Counted from the first letter of the stretch, positions 1-10,639 are shown. The stretch: 64,000 bases of DNA from Onthophagus taurus (GCF_036711975.1 NC_091971.1:27101501-27165500); one strand, 5' to 3'. Numbers and translations: made by a program. Notes: generated by a model not told the origin, from the letters alone.

Positions 1-905
1 CCAATTTAACACGGCACATATATTTTAGAATTGGAAATCTTCGCTTAAGTTGGCCGAAACATCTTTCGATAATCACCCTTTCTTTCTTAAACAATCTGTT
101 GTAAGTTCTTTCAGATTCGTTATTTGGGTTCCGAAATGGTGTCATTAGCCACGGTTCCAAACCATAACCGTCATCTCCTAATAATATTGCACCAGGGAAT
201 TGTTGCATAATCAAACGTGTTTCAGAATTTCTCCAAATTCTAGCGTCATGCACAGAACCCGGCCAGCCAACTTGCATCAACACTAGTAAAGATTTCTTTG
301 GAGTTGCACGTTGCTTGCACATTTAAAGTCGCCAACCCCTTTCTGTTGATGTATTCATCACCGTGATGGATAGGTTTCAATATTTGAACGTGTGTGCAAT
401 CAATTACGCCTATCGCACATGGAAATTGAAATGTCTCCTGCCACCTCTCCTGTGCTTCGTTTACTTGGTTCAACGTTGACGGAAATTTGATCCATAAAGG
501 AGCTTTTTCGAGTATTTTGTTAATCACGAACGTAATTGTTTTTGATACTGTCGACTGATGAATTCCCAATTCTTCAGCAACACCAGTTTGGAAACCAGGA
601 TTGGCCATATACCGTAAAAATATCTTAATTTTAAGGTCCGACGAAAGAGCACCTCCTCTTCTTTCGTTGTTCTTGCCCATAAAGTGTGTTGCAATGTAAT
701 GCAAATTTTCTTCCTCAAACCGGTAAAGTGATTTAAAATCTCGGTTATCAGCTCCTCTTCGTACTTTGTAATGTTTTTCTGCCCGTAAATTAATAAACTC
801 TGCCATTATTACCGACCACTGAAAGGGTGCATCTAGTACTGAACTAGATGCACATTTTATCGAGCATATGCTCAAAATGTGAAGCAAAACCTCCGTTTTA
901 TTCAT
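1..905 (-). pseudogene. PIF/Harbinger (HARBI1-like) nuclease, frameshifted, window-edge partial
   Basis: DDE nuclease of the PIF/Harbinger superfamily. The upstream part (905 down to about 246) reads openly and contains a helix-turn-helix stretch (GIHQSTVSKTI) and the first catalytic Asp in GVIDCTHV. The natural continuation, with WPGSVHDARIW (second Asp region), the GDDGYGLEPW block and ERCFGQLKRRFP (catalytic Glu), lies in another frame down to base 1. The break is a 4-bp tandem duplication near 263-270, where the TGG codon before the WPGS block is followed by a repeated CTGG. The C-terminus leaves the window. The true start is probably the Met of MAEFINLRAEKHYKV near 807, since the first 33 residues look like terminal non-coding DNA. 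What is seen: motifs and frameshift. Inferred: dead autonomous copy. Confidence 0.85.
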
Positions 906-1061
906 ATCAATCGGAGCATATGCTTAAAAGTAAGTAGATGCTCATGCTCAGAGGAAAGTGTTGAGTAAAAGCTTTTACTTACATTTTTATTCATAAAATA
1001 TGTAGCAAATGCTCGAAATTTTGCGAGTATAAGGTTTTACTCTCCTTTATTCATACCACCC

Positions 1062-1358
1062 AACATTTATGATAATGCTATTCATAATAATAACCATGAC
1101 AATGAGTACTCATCAAGCACTACTTCGTCTCTCACTTGTACTCCCGTAAATAGCCCTCTACCGCCCCAATCTGAGCCTGTACCTTTTCAAGAACAATGTC
1201 CCACATTCAATCCGCACGATCAATCATCTCGTTCAACCACAACTCAAAACCATGTACCTTCCCAAGGGCAACCTCCCACACTCAACTCTCATGAAGTATC
1301 TTCACCACATTGTAGCACATTACAAAATTATGCTGAACGTTTTATTGCCGAAAAATAA
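1062..1358 (+). pseudogene. Ser/Thr/Pro-rich C-terminal coding scrap, possibly Harbinger accessory protein
   Basis: A 99-codon open stretch ends in TAA at 1356-1358. It is rich in Ser, Thr, Pro and Gln and closes with NYAERFIAEK. It has no Met near its start, so it is the tail of something longer. Harbinger elements commonly encode a second Myb/SANT-type DNA-binding protein, often convergent to the nuclease, and the position between two Harbinger nuclease remnants on the opposite strand fits that role. No SANT helices are visible here, so the assignment rests on context only. It could equally be a random low-complexity open frame. Confidence 0.3.
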
Positions 1359-1369
1359 ATTTTTCTTAC

Positions 1370-1849
1370 CTGTACTTGGTCTTTTAATGCTTCGTTGAGA
1401 GCTTGACAAACTTCAATCACTATTGTTAATATCCTTTGTTTCGATATTTTGAAGAGATACATTAAGCTGGTAAATGAATCTCCCGAGGCCAAAAACCGTA
1501 AGCCTACAGCTAATCTTTCTTTTGAAGAAATAGCCCCTCTATAATTTGTATCATTTTTTCTTATTGCAGGGTCGATTAAATTTAACAAGATTTCAAAATC
1601 TTTCAAAGACATTCGGCAAAAATTTTCAAATTGACCAGTATTGCCCATCAGCATTTCACTTAAAAGTTGTATTGCGCTATAAGCGGATTTACTTGCAAGC
1701 ATCGGAGTTACCCAAAAACGCCGTTTTCTGTTTTGCCTTTTTTTATTCAAATTATGCTTAATAACAATAATGGTAGCAGCAATTATAACTTTTCTATTAT
1801 ATTCTATATTGACTTGCGCGCGCCAAATGGAACAGAACTGAACGTTCAT
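1370..1849 (-). pseudogene. PIF/Harbinger transposase, N-terminal exon with splice donor
   Basis: This encodes the N-terminal domain of a second, different Harbinger nuclease family. Recognisable blocks are FWVTPMLASKSAYSA near residue 45, the DTNYRGAISSKERLAVGLRFLASGDS block, and FKISKQRILTIVIEVC, a helix-turn-helix region. The family resemblance stops exactly at a strong splice donor, CAG/GTAAGA (1361-1372 on the minus strand), so this looks like exon 1. The catalytic exons that should follow at lower coordinates are absent: that space holds a plus-strand open stretch and the other Harbinger remnant. The start may be the Met at 1849, but an internal Met is equally possible. Judged a truncated element. 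Confidence 0.7.
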
Positions 1850-2058
1850 ATGTTTGCTTAAAATGGTTGCGCCATTCTGCGTTGCTGTGTATGGCCCTGC
1901 GCAGTTTCGCGTGGTGTTTTTAGGCGCAGCACGCGTAGCGGCGCGTTTGGTCTGGATCCGGCTTTACAAAGGCAATAATTTAACAATTTTTTATTTGGGT
2001 TTATTTTAAAGTAATAAAAAAGTTATTTTTTTATAAATTATTCTTATTAAACCCCTCT

Positions 2059-2337
2059 ATTTGTTGGTAACTGTATTTATTTGAGGTTGGTAACTTTTTT
2101 TTTTATTTAGGTTGGCAGCATGTTGTACGGTTGACAGAGACAGAGAGCATGTAGTTGAGAGTTAACACAATAAAGGTGCCTTTAGTGCGAAGGAGATTTG
2201 GAGAAACGGAGATTCGTCTGATTGGCTGATGACGATCACGTGACGCCAGTACAGCCAATCAGACGAATCTCCAAATCTCCTTCGCGCTAAAATCATTAAA
2301 ATATACAAGTAAAGACAAATTCAAATACATAAATCTA
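2059..2337 (+). repeat. Candidate BEL/Pao LTR remnant before the gag fragment
   Basis: The stretch begins with TGTTGG, has a polyadenylation-like AATAAA near 2169, and ends just before TGGTTCTTCGAGCCG at 2338. That last motif resembles the primer-binding region TTTGATCCTTCGAGCCGG of the better preserved BEL/Pao element at 44702. The match places an LTR end at about 2337. The left boundary is a guess, because no second LTR or target duplication is visible. A long hairpin (2181-2291) lies inside. Confidence 0.3.
2181..2291. repeat. Imperfect 110-bp hairpin
   Basis: The left arm starts at 2181 and runs through AAGGAGATTTGGAGA and GATTCGTCTGATTGGCT. The right arm carries the reverse complement (AGCCAATCAGACGAATC, then TCTCCAAATCTCCTT). 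The left arm has about eight extra bases (AAACGGAG) that bulge out. A roughly 22-base spacer contains CACGTGACG. It may be a small foldback inserted into, or part of, the adjacent candidate LTR. Confidence 0.75.
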
Positions 2338-3747
2338 TGGTTCTTCGAGCCGAATATTTACGATAACATTCGTGAAGAAAATTCAATCAACAAGTCTTAG
2401 TGTAAATTTGACATCAATCGAAAAGCCGTTCAGGTGGAGTGACGTCATCGGAGTCCTATACGCCCAGGCGTCGAAAGATCAATGGCATAAATCACGGTTC
2501 TTGTAAGAAAACGTAGCACTTTAAAATCTAAGCTGACTTTTGTTTCAAATTTTCTTAATTCAACTAGTCAAACGTTAGAAAATTTCCCTCAGTGAGGAAA
2601 TCGAAACATGTCTATGTGAACTTAAAGTAAGAACAGAGAAAATTGAGTAGTTACTATTCCTAGTATTCACACAAACGACATTTAGTCAGTACAATCGTCA
2701 CAAGCTACACCATTACTCGGACCTTCTCGGAACAATAACATAAAGCTTCCAGAAATTCGATTACCTACGTTTGAACAACGTAAAAATGGCTAGAATTTAA
2801 GGATACATTTGAGTGTTTGATACATCAAAATAACACAATTGGTCAAATTCAGAAGTTCCATTATTTACGAGCTTCAATTGTAGGTAGCGCATTACAGGTA
2901 ATTCAAGCACTTGAATTTTCTGCTGATAATTACATATTGGCATGGGATTTGATCTGCCAGAGATTTGATAATAAATCTCTGCTAATTAACAACCATATAG
3001 GGGCTCTATTCGATCAATCAACAATAAATAATGAATCTCATATTGAATTACGTCAGTTAATAGATAATGTCACTAAACATTTAAGGTCATCATCAAATCT
3101 TAAGCAACCAGTTGCGCATTGGAACACGCTCATAATCTATATCGTTGTCAACAATCTTGATCAGGTAACCAGACGTGAATGGGAAGAAATTAAAAAAACG
3201 AATATTTTACAAACTTTGGACGATCTCATGAACTTTTTAAGAAGTAGAGCATTATCTATTAGAAACCTTGTCAGCAAAAAACGCAACATGAAAACCAAAG
3301 TCAAATCAAGTAAAATCCAAAGAGCATACATTCAACACAGTAAACATTCATTGCATCTTATGTAAGGGTCAACATCACATATACAATTGCAAGGAATTTC
3401 TTCAGTTAACACCTCGAGAAAGATCCGAAGCAGCACGAAAGCACAAGTTGTGTTTTTTAAAAATAGCACACATTTCGAAAGATTGCAGGAGTGGGAATCG
3501 TAAAAAATGTAATTCAAAACATAACACTTTATTACACTATGAAACAAGTTGTCAATCTGGAGATGTGGTTTGTTCAGCGTTTGAAACCAAATCATCTTAG
3601 GTATTAATTGCAACAGCAATAATTCAAATTCCTAATCAAACAGGGGTACCTTTTTCATGCAAGCAATTCTAGACTCGGCGTCACAATCAAATTTTGTTAC
3701 AACAAGATTATTCAAAAAATTGCAGTTACGAGGATTTAATATAAATA
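2338..3747 (+). pseudogene. BEL/Pao retrotransposon gag-protease fragment
   Basis: A primer-binding-like site is followed by degraded gag and then a clear DUF1759-type gag segment: the QKFHYLRASIVGSALQVIQ block, the LAWDLICQRFDNK block, and VAHWNTLIIYIVVNNLD (2817-3365). In other frames come gag zinc-knuckle remnants (CKGQHHIYNCKEF, then a Cys/His cluster to about 3590) and the start of the aspartic protease with the LDSASQSNFVT active-site block (about 3665-3740). RT, RNase H and integrase are missing. The fragment stops where another candidate LTR begins at 3749. Several frameshifts make it non-functional. Confidence 0.8.
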
Positions 3748-3748
3748 A

Positions 3749-5433
3749 TGTAACGAAGTTACATTATTTCTATTTTTCAAAAACCGAATAACCCGAAATA
3801 TTACCGAAAATTAAACATATCCGAGTATGCTTCCCACACTACCTCGATACGGTACAGTTTCCATCCGATTTGCAGAAATTCCGAAAGAGATATCTTATTA
3901 CCTTATCACTGCCCGTTTATGCAACCCATTTTACATTTTATTAATTTTGATTATTTTCTTAATTAAACTTTAATTTTCTCCGTTTCACATTTCGAAAGCG
4001 CTATTTTAAATTCCAACAACGTTCCCTGACCGAATCATCAATAAATGAAAGTGATTAATAAAATTGCTGAATCACGAAACCATGTGCTTTCCGAAAAATT
4101 ATTATCAAATAATTAAATAATTCCGAAATTAACAAATTTCCAAACAAGATACGACAAGCCACATGTTTCTATCCGTCCAGCCGACCGTTCCGAGGAAGTT
4201 TCAGCAGCCAGCGAGCTACCGTTCAGCTACCGTACGGCATCTATTTTTTATGATGCGGAATTAGAAATCGTAGAACGATCAAACCGATTTCTAACAATTA
4301 CAAATGTCATGAAATAACCGTTGAACAATTTTAAATACGATCCGCTTATTATTAACATGATTATTAACCGAAAACCATCCCGCATCATAAATAATTAATT
4401 ACTCCATTCCTGATGGTCATCCGTTGAAAATATTGCCCATGTAGGATTGCCCCGAACATCACCCAACTGCTGGAATTGTTTTGTGTTAAAGTGCGCGTAA
4501 ATTAATACCGATTAATTGGTTTTAACGTGAAACACGTGGTCGGGAAAACGTTTGTGAATATAAGTGCCGTAAACAGTGGCCGATTTTGTTAAAAATATTT
4601 TTGTAATTTTCCGTATAAGTAAGGGTATCTTTTGATTTGTGTTATAATTTTTCCGTTAATTATTGTTGATTAATTGTTAATTACTCCGCCGTTCTTTAAC
4701 CGATTTTACCCGTTCAAAAACTGTAATTATGTAATTTTATGTCCCGCATCCAATAGCGCCGTCAGAATTTTGCTAATTTTGTTAATTAGCGCCGCGCATT
4801 GTAAATTAGTCGTTGATAACTTGTACTGATACGATCCCCCACGCGGAAAAATCCAGTTTTCGCCCCAAAATGGTATAAATAGCCGGCCAAAATTCTGATT
4901 ACAACAGTTCTTCATCAGTACTACGACCGTCTTTAACAAGTACTACAACAGTCTTCGTCAACAGTTAATTTCCGAAATATCCGTATTTCAGTTTACCGTA
5001 AGTCCAATTTATTTTGATAGACTTTGATTTTATTTTGCTGTTAATTTTCATTAATTGTTGTACATTTTGTCCCAACCTTAATACTCTTGGAAGGTTCTTC
5101 GAGTATTCCGTTCCTTTGCACCTTAGGAAGGTTTCCAGGTGTATCCCATACCTCCTCCCATACCTGATCATTTTTTTTTATTTGTTTAATTTAAACTCAT
5201 TTATTATAAAGTCAAAGTCTTGTCAATTTATTCCCACCGTCCCCATTCTCCGACCGTGGTCACAAAGCAATAAACTGCCCTCCTATTTGTTTATTTTATT
5301 ATTAATAAAGTTGATAGTTATTTGTTTTCCGAATTTTTCTTGTTTTCTTCTTTCCCATACCGAATCCCTGGATCTCCGACTGTAACCCCCAAAAGTTACC
5401 TGGAGGCGAAAGAGTTCCTTAACTCTCTAAACA
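3749..5433 (+). mobile_element. Candidate 1.7-kb LTR (Ty3/gypsy-like) with PBS just downstream
   Basis: The left edge is TGTAACGAAGTTACATTA, abutting the truncated BEL protease. The right edge is CTCTCTAAACA. Five bases later TGGCGCCCGAGA (5439-5450) resembles a tRNA-Lys-type primer-binding site over its first ten bases. Inside are a TATA box at 4874, clustered CAACAGT initiator-like words, and AATAAA-type signals near 5266-5308, in the order expected for U3-R-U5. No protein-coding frame is convincing. Only one LTR is visible and the internal region is lost after about 5530, so the limits are inferred. Confidence 0.4.
4874..4908 (+). promoter_or_regulatory. TATA box plus initiator of the candidate LTR
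   Basis: TATAAATAGC at 4874 is followed 30-33 bases later by ACAACAGTTC, a plausible initiator. Related words (TCATCAGTAC, CAACAGTCTT, CAACAGTTAA) recur downstream to about 4970. The spacing is canonical for an RNA polymerase II core promoter. No experimental start is known. Confidence 0.45.
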
Positions 5434-5546
5434 TAAGGTGGCGCCCGAGACCGTTAACATCCCGAACACATAACAGGGCACCAAGACCCCTTTTCCTAGG
5501 ACCGAACCAGGATAGGTCGTCGCAATAAAATCATTAGCGGCAGTAG

Positions 5547-5859
5547 TATAGAAACGTCGATTCTAGATAGGAAGTTGCTCCTCCGTGACGTCATCAGCCC
5601 AATGTAAAAGTATAGGGAAGGGTACCAACCTAAGGCTGAGGAGAAAAAAAATAGGTTGGTATTGGAAAAGTAACTAGACCTGGTGATTTTTTTAAAGTAA
5701 CGCGCCACCTAGTGTTTATAATAGTGAAACTAAACCACTACCAATCAGGTAGACTGTAACTTTTTTTAAAAAGTCACCAGATCTAGTTCCCTATCCTTTT
5801 ACATTGGGGGGATGACGTCACGGAGGAGCAACTTCCTGTCTAGAATTGGCTTTTCTGAA
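5547..5859. repeat. MITE with ~60-bp terminal inverted repeats
   Basis: The arms 5560-5619 and 5787-5846 are inverted copies with only a few mismatches. Each contains GGAAGTTGCTCCTCCGTGAC followed by GTCAT. Weaker pairing extends outward to about 5550 and 5855. A second inner pair (AACTAGACCTGGTGA against TCACCAGATCTAGTT) pairs as well. The ~165-bp middle has no coding frame. No target duplication was convincing, so the superfamily is not assigned. Each arm contains the palindrome TGACGTCA. Confidence 0.85.
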
Positions 5860-6504
5860 AGATGGCGCGAGCGTAAATTAAAAACGTTGAACGCAAAAAG
5901 GCGTACCTAACAACTCTTGAATGCGCGTGCGCAGGAACTTAGGAACTATTTTAGGAACTTAAAATAATAATAATAACACAATTTAATTTTTCCCCCCAAT
6001 CAACCCAATAAAAGTATTAATAAACATTTTTATAATAAACATCACATTATAAATAGTAAAAAAATAATAAAAACCTTAATGTTATGGTATTTTTTTACAA
6101 ATTCAATTATACGAGCGGGCTTCGGTTTACCAACATCCTTAGTACCTTTATTATACACGATACATTGATCTTGTAACTCCAAAAAATTTCTTGATCGGTA
6201 ACATCCTTAGCGAGCCAGGTAGGTAAAAAAAAAAAAACGTTGAGAAGCAAGCCCGCTTCTAACTCCTCGGAAGGTGACGACCATGCGCAACTCCTAAGAC
6301 GTTTTCCATGAACAATAGGGTAAGGGGTAAATCCGACTCAACTTCGAATAAATTTTTCTTTGGTTTAAACTCACAGAGACGACTACGAGACATTGCGCGG
6401 TTTACGTTTGACACGTTCGGTTTCTAAAGTTAAACTGAACTATAAATTATGAGTTACGCGATACAATGCACCTCGCCGGCGGAAGTGTTAAGTTACACAG
6501 TGCA
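5860..6504. other. No recognisable gene
   Basis: Mixed sequence with short open scraps only. One minus-strand scrap of about 40 codons (6075-6198) ends in KPKPARIIEFVKKYHNIK but was not recognised. A short word (ACATCCTTAG) occurs twice. The right side merges into a degraded polymerase fragment. Confidence 0.5.
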
Positions 6505-7144
6505 ACAATCGGCGCGGCGCATCACCTCTCGAAACTTTTCAAAGATGTCTGCAAGTAAAAGTACATCGGTCTTTAGATATAGATCACGATACTCACGTAA
6601 ATTTTGACACCCAAATGTACGCCAAACTGTTTGCGCATGATTGTATTATTCTTCACTTATACCATCGAAGCTCAGCTTATTCATAAAAGCATCTTTAGAG
6701 GGTAATGATGTTTCATCCAATCTATCAATAGAATCAATATATTGATAAGGAAAAACACCCTTTCTTGTCAACAATTTAAACTGTTCGTGACGTATGAAAA
6801 ATTTTTTAACGTGGGTAAAGTCATCCTCCACAAGATTGCTGGCAAGCGAATCGAGAGAGGATGCCATGAACCTAAATTAATCTATAAAGCGCATTTTCAT
6901 GTAGATGTCTTCAAAATCATTTTCCCCATCATCTTTATACTGTTTTTTAACGCGATCACAACTAAAACGTTTTTACTAAAGCTAATGTATTTTTTTTTCC
7001 GATACCCTCCGAATCGATATCAGCTAATTCCTTTACGAATAAGTGAGAATCATACCCGCTAAAATTGTGAAGAAATATCGGAATTAACTTAGGGAGTTTG
7101 AAATTAATATATTTCAATATATGAAAATTATACCACAATTCCAT
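6505..7144 (-). pseudogene. Polinton/Maverick-type protein-primed DNA polymerase B remnant
   Basis: Read in order on the minus strand: IPIFLHNFSGYDSHLFVKEL (Exo II-like block, 7080-7020), then after a degraded stretch RFID-stop-FRFMASSLDSL, LTRKGVFPYQYIDS and ETSLPSKDAF (about 6890-6690), and finally [17 protein letters not shown] (Exo III-like block, about 6585-6535). This order is characteristic of family B polymerases of Polintons and related adenovirus-like elements, which copy element DNA by protein priming. In-frame TAA codons and frameshifts interrupt it, and the palm domain with the DTD motif is missing. No capsid, integrase or protease gene of such an element is visible nearby, so only the exonuclease half survives. 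Confidence 0.8.
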
Positions 7145-7431
7145 CGCGTTGCGAAATAATAAAATATTGTTGGGTCGATGATCCTAATGATTGTGTTGTC
7201 TTACCTTGCAAAATTGCGGAAAGAGTTTTTACAGCCGGTGTTATTGCGAAACCTAAATCACACGTCATACCTGTTCGTATTTTAAACACAAACGATAATG
7301 ATGTTAAAATTAGAAACTTTAGACCGTGCACTTCTAAATTAAATAATTTTGAATCATATTCTTTCGATTGCAATGAAATTACGTTAGATAAACCATGCAA
7401 TTCATTTAGCTGTAATGGATACCTTTTATAA
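7144..7431 (+). pseudogene. Ty3/gypsy-like pol linker fragment (between protease and RT)
   Basis: An open frame without a start Met reads DCVVLPCKIAERVFTAG, then KSHVIPVRILNTNDNDVKI and FRPCTSKLNNFES, ending with TAA at 7429-7431. The IPVRILN...V.I pattern is typical of the stretch that joins protease to reverse transcriptase in Ty3/gypsy polyproteins. It abuts, in convergent orientation, the polymerase B remnant on one side and a hAT fragment on the other. Only about 95 codons remain. A longer minus-strand open frame over the same bases is a shadow. Confidence 0.5.
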
Positions 7432-8720
7432 AAAATGTGATTTATAAAAAATTTTCGGACGAAGAAAGTGAGGATGAAGAAACAGGTTATCGTTTCGATG
7501 CGTTTCGAGATGATAACAATGAAAACAATGAGCACAGTTTGGAAGATAAAGATGTGGAGAACATTTTACAATATGTGTACCAGATAGTAAAATTTTTCAG
7601 AAAATCGCCAGTTAGGAACGACATACTGCAACGATATGTTTTTGAAAAAGAAGGCAAAACACTATCCCTGTTACTAGATTGTAAAACTAGATGGAATTCA
7701 CTTATACCAATGATGGAAAGATTCATTCAAATGAAAGACGGCATAAATAAAGCATTAGAAGAAATCGGACGAAGTGATTTGTACATTGAAATGGATTTTA
7801 ATATTGTTAAGGTTTTAGTTTCTTAAGTTGGTTATTTTGAAAAAGTTTTATGTTGGTAACACTGTCATAACCGTTGAGAGTGAGCACTTAATGTAACCGT
7901 TGAACCGTGATATGGAAAAAAGATGTATTGAGGTGTGGTCGTGGTTTTGTACGAAAATACTTGTAACGTATAAAAATAGTTCAATAAAGATTCAAATTCA
8001 GTTTATATTGTGTGGTCTATAACGTGGCCGACAGGCAACGCAATTCTACTATCAACATATCAAATATTTTAATTAATTTAATTGATATATTGAAACCTGT
8101 AGAATTGGCAGTTATAGAACTGAGTAAATCATCCTCAAGTTTATTAAAGGCAGAGGGTGTTATAATATTTTTACTTAATAAATTAAAACAAAACGATAGT
8201 CAATTTGGAAAAAAAATGTATCACTCAATAAAAGAAAGAATTTTAGAAAGGAGACACATACATTTAACTACGTTATATAAATTTTTACATAGAGGTTTAC
8301 TCCCACAAGGGGACAAATCTTTGGAAATGTAAAATTCCGCGAAAAGCTCGACATATGCGTTAGCATCTTCTTTGGCGGAAAGATTATTTAAAGTTCCAAA
8401 TAACGAAGGTATCGAGAAGGAAGTTGATGCAATTGAAGAAGTAATAAAACCTATAACTACAGGAACATCTTTGTTTCAGGAGATGCAAGAACCGATCTCA
8501 GAATTGTTGCAGGATACAGAAAAAGACAGACAGACCGAGTTTGGAAATAACTTAAAAAAGAATTAAAGATGTTTAAAGCCACAAAAATTAAGACATCAAC
8601 AATTGAAAATTTATACAAAGCTTTGGGAACTATACAACTGACATCTACTGAAAGTGAAGTTTTTTCCGTTGCCTATTAGACGCGTTAGATTTCTTAAAAT
8701 ATTATTTTATAAAAACATCA
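7432..8720 (+). pseudogene. hAT-superfamily transposase remnant
   Basis: Three coding blocks in the right order. First, an acidic region then YQIVKFFRKSP and LLDCKTRWNSLIPMMERF (7437-7826), typical of the hAT catalytic domain. Second, LIDILKPVELAVIELSKSSS and RILERRHIHLTTLYKFL (about 8050-8330). Third, the hATC dimerisation tail with TIENLYKALGTIQLTSTESE then VFS and, after a break, LDFLKYYF (about 8590-8707). Between blocks one and two is ~200 bp of foreign, LTR-like DNA. The N-terminal BED finger is missing. A candidate 3' terminal repeat, CTAGGGTTCGTAAAAAACCT in reverse complement, lies at 8932-8951. It cannot be functional. Confidence 0.8.
7851..8025 (+). repeat. LTR-like insertion inside the hAT remnant
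   Basis: Sequence starting TGTTGGTAACACTG contains a TATA-like TATAAAAATAG and AATAAAG about 25 bases later, and is followed by TGGCCGACAGG (8026), which could be a primer-binding site. It replaces part of the hAT reading frame. The right edge lacks the usual CA, and no duplication of target bases was established, so this is a tentative solo-LTR call. Confidence 0.3.
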
Positions 8721-8952
8721 AGTTTATAAATTAAATTTAGTTTGGTTTTTCTAGAAAACTATACCTTTTCTTTTGTATATTTTATATTTTCAATACACAT
8801 AATATCTGCTTTTTTATAGTTTTAACATGATAATTATTTTGTCATCCTATAAACACTTTTTTGGTGAAGCTGTTAACCGATTAACCGGTTTGCCATTATT
8901 AATTAACCGAAAAACCGGTTTTTGATATATTCAGGTTTTTTACGAACCCTAG

Positions 8953-9430
8953 ATGGCAAGACATAATTTCCGCTTTTCAATCTCGTGTTCGAACTGGAGC
9001 TATTATCAATGTTATCAATTTAGTGCACAAAGAGCCCAAAACATTTTTAGATGATAGCATATTTCTTATAAAATCGAGAGTTTCCGCTAATTTAATCATT
9101 TCTACAAGCGGAGAAGAAGATGTTAATACTTTAATACATCCAACGCTGTAGTGCGAAATGTATTAAAACATGAAATAATGTCCGGGATAAAGTTCAACTT
9201 AGAACTTTCTGCTAATTTCATCATTCCTACAAGGGGAGAAGAAGATGATAAATACTTTAATACATCCAACGCTGTAGTATCTTCCATGTCCATTACTACT
9301 ATATTGAAGGCGAATGAGGATATATATAATCTGGTAAGTAATCAGGTAAGCAATTATCATGCATTATTATCTATATCAAAATACATTAGCTGAAAATATG
9401 ATACATGTATTTTTAATAACCGCTAATGTA
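8953..9430 (+). other. Unrecognised stretch with internal 72-bp duplication
   Basis: Open scraps such as FQSRVRTGAIINVINLV and FLDDSIF occur but were not assigned. A segment at 9081-9152 recurs at 9206-9278 with about 85-90 percent visible identity (both contain ACTTTAATACATCCAACGCT). The position just upstream of a P-type transposase tail suggests it could be an eroded upstream part of the same element, but no family motif supports that. Confidence 0.4.
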
Positions 9431-9471
9431 TTTTAATTTATGTTTATGTTGTTTCAGAAAATCTGGAGAAA

Positions 9472-10620
9472 ATGTATTTCCAACAAGAGGGCACGCAGGA
9501 AAAAATAATACCTCCTAGCTTAAAAAATTTCCAAAATAATATAACATGTTTTAAAGAACTCGCAGAAGAATTACTTGGTAGAGGCTTTTCTTTTTATCTA
9601 CCAAGAACCTTTAATCAGGATAGCTTAGAAAACTATTTCGGTCAAGTTAGGCAGCATCGACTTCGAAATAACAATCCAACGCCAAAACAGTTTGGTGATA
9701 CCTATAAAACGCTGCTAATAAGAAAAATGGTTAGTACGCATTCTGTGGGGGCAAACTGCGAGGAAACTTTCGACTCGTCCTTACTGCAGTTGAAGGATTT
9801 TTTATCAACCCAGGCACATAACATTGAAGACCAGCAATATTCAACAAAATTTTATAGTTCCGATTTTATTTTATCAAAATTTAACAAAAGACGAAAGACG
9901 AAGCGGCAATTGGGTATGTTTCCGGATTTATAACAAAAAAATTACTAAGAAGATTTAGGTGTGAATTTTGTATGTTACATATTATAAAAAATGACAATAC
10001 TGATGATTACCATCAATTTATAAAAGAAAAAGAATATAATTCGTACAAATCTTTACAGTATTGCCAGTCAACATTTATACAACAAATGTTTGGAACAATG
10101 TTATAACATAACAAAAGATATAATTTCCAAATATAATTTTAGTTTAAATGTTAAAAAAATTATAGTATCATATTTACAAAAAACCATTAATTTTACATTT
10201 ATGTGTGAGCATAAAAAAGAGATAATTGATTTTATTATTAACAAGATTGTTGTAATAACAATACACACCTATGTAAGGGTATAAACAACATATTAAGCGG
10301 TAAAGATTCTAGAAAACTTAATACTACCTGCAAATTGGTAAAGCAGGCTCAACTTATACATACAAACAAATGTAATTGGAAAAAATAAAAATTATTATGT
10401 ATCATTTAAAAAAAAAATTTAAATTCACATTTATGTGTGATCACAAAGATGAAATTATAAATTATATAATGGAAAACATTATTGTTATTATTATACATTG
10501 TGTCTGTAATGGAATCAACCGTGTTATAACCGGGAAAGATTCCAGGAAATTTTGTTGTATTAATACCTTATTTGCACAAGCAAAAAATATATATAATATC
10601 AATAAACGGAGATTTAAATA
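9472..10620 (+). pseudogene. P-element-superfamily transposase C-terminus, internally duplicated
   Basis: The open frame 9472-9933 contains LPRTFNQDSLENYFGQVRQH and NNPTPKQFGDTYKTLL, the signature of the C-terminal part of P-element/THAP9-like transposases (the LNQD.LENFFG block and NPTP.QF). After a stop and frame change come RCEFCMLHIIK and a SYKSLQYCQSTFIQQMF block. The last domain, FTFMCEHKKEIIDFI then the INNILSGKDSRK region, is present twice in tandem, offset by about 232 bp (roughly 10147-10378 and 10380-10610), the second as FTFMCDHKDEIINYI and GKDSRKF. The THAP finger and the GTPase-like and catalytic N-terminal parts are absent. Confidence 0.8.
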
Positions 10621-10639
10621 AAGTAAAAATGTTTTTATT

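Noticed and set aside
3332-3619. 95-codon minus-strand open frame
   Set aside because: It lies opposite the BEL/Pao zinc-knuckle region, whose Cys/His pattern is on the plus strand.
7128-7535. 135-codon minus-strand open frame
   Set aside because: It is a shadow of the plus-strand gypsy pol fragment and the start of the hAT fragment, which carry the recognisable motifs.
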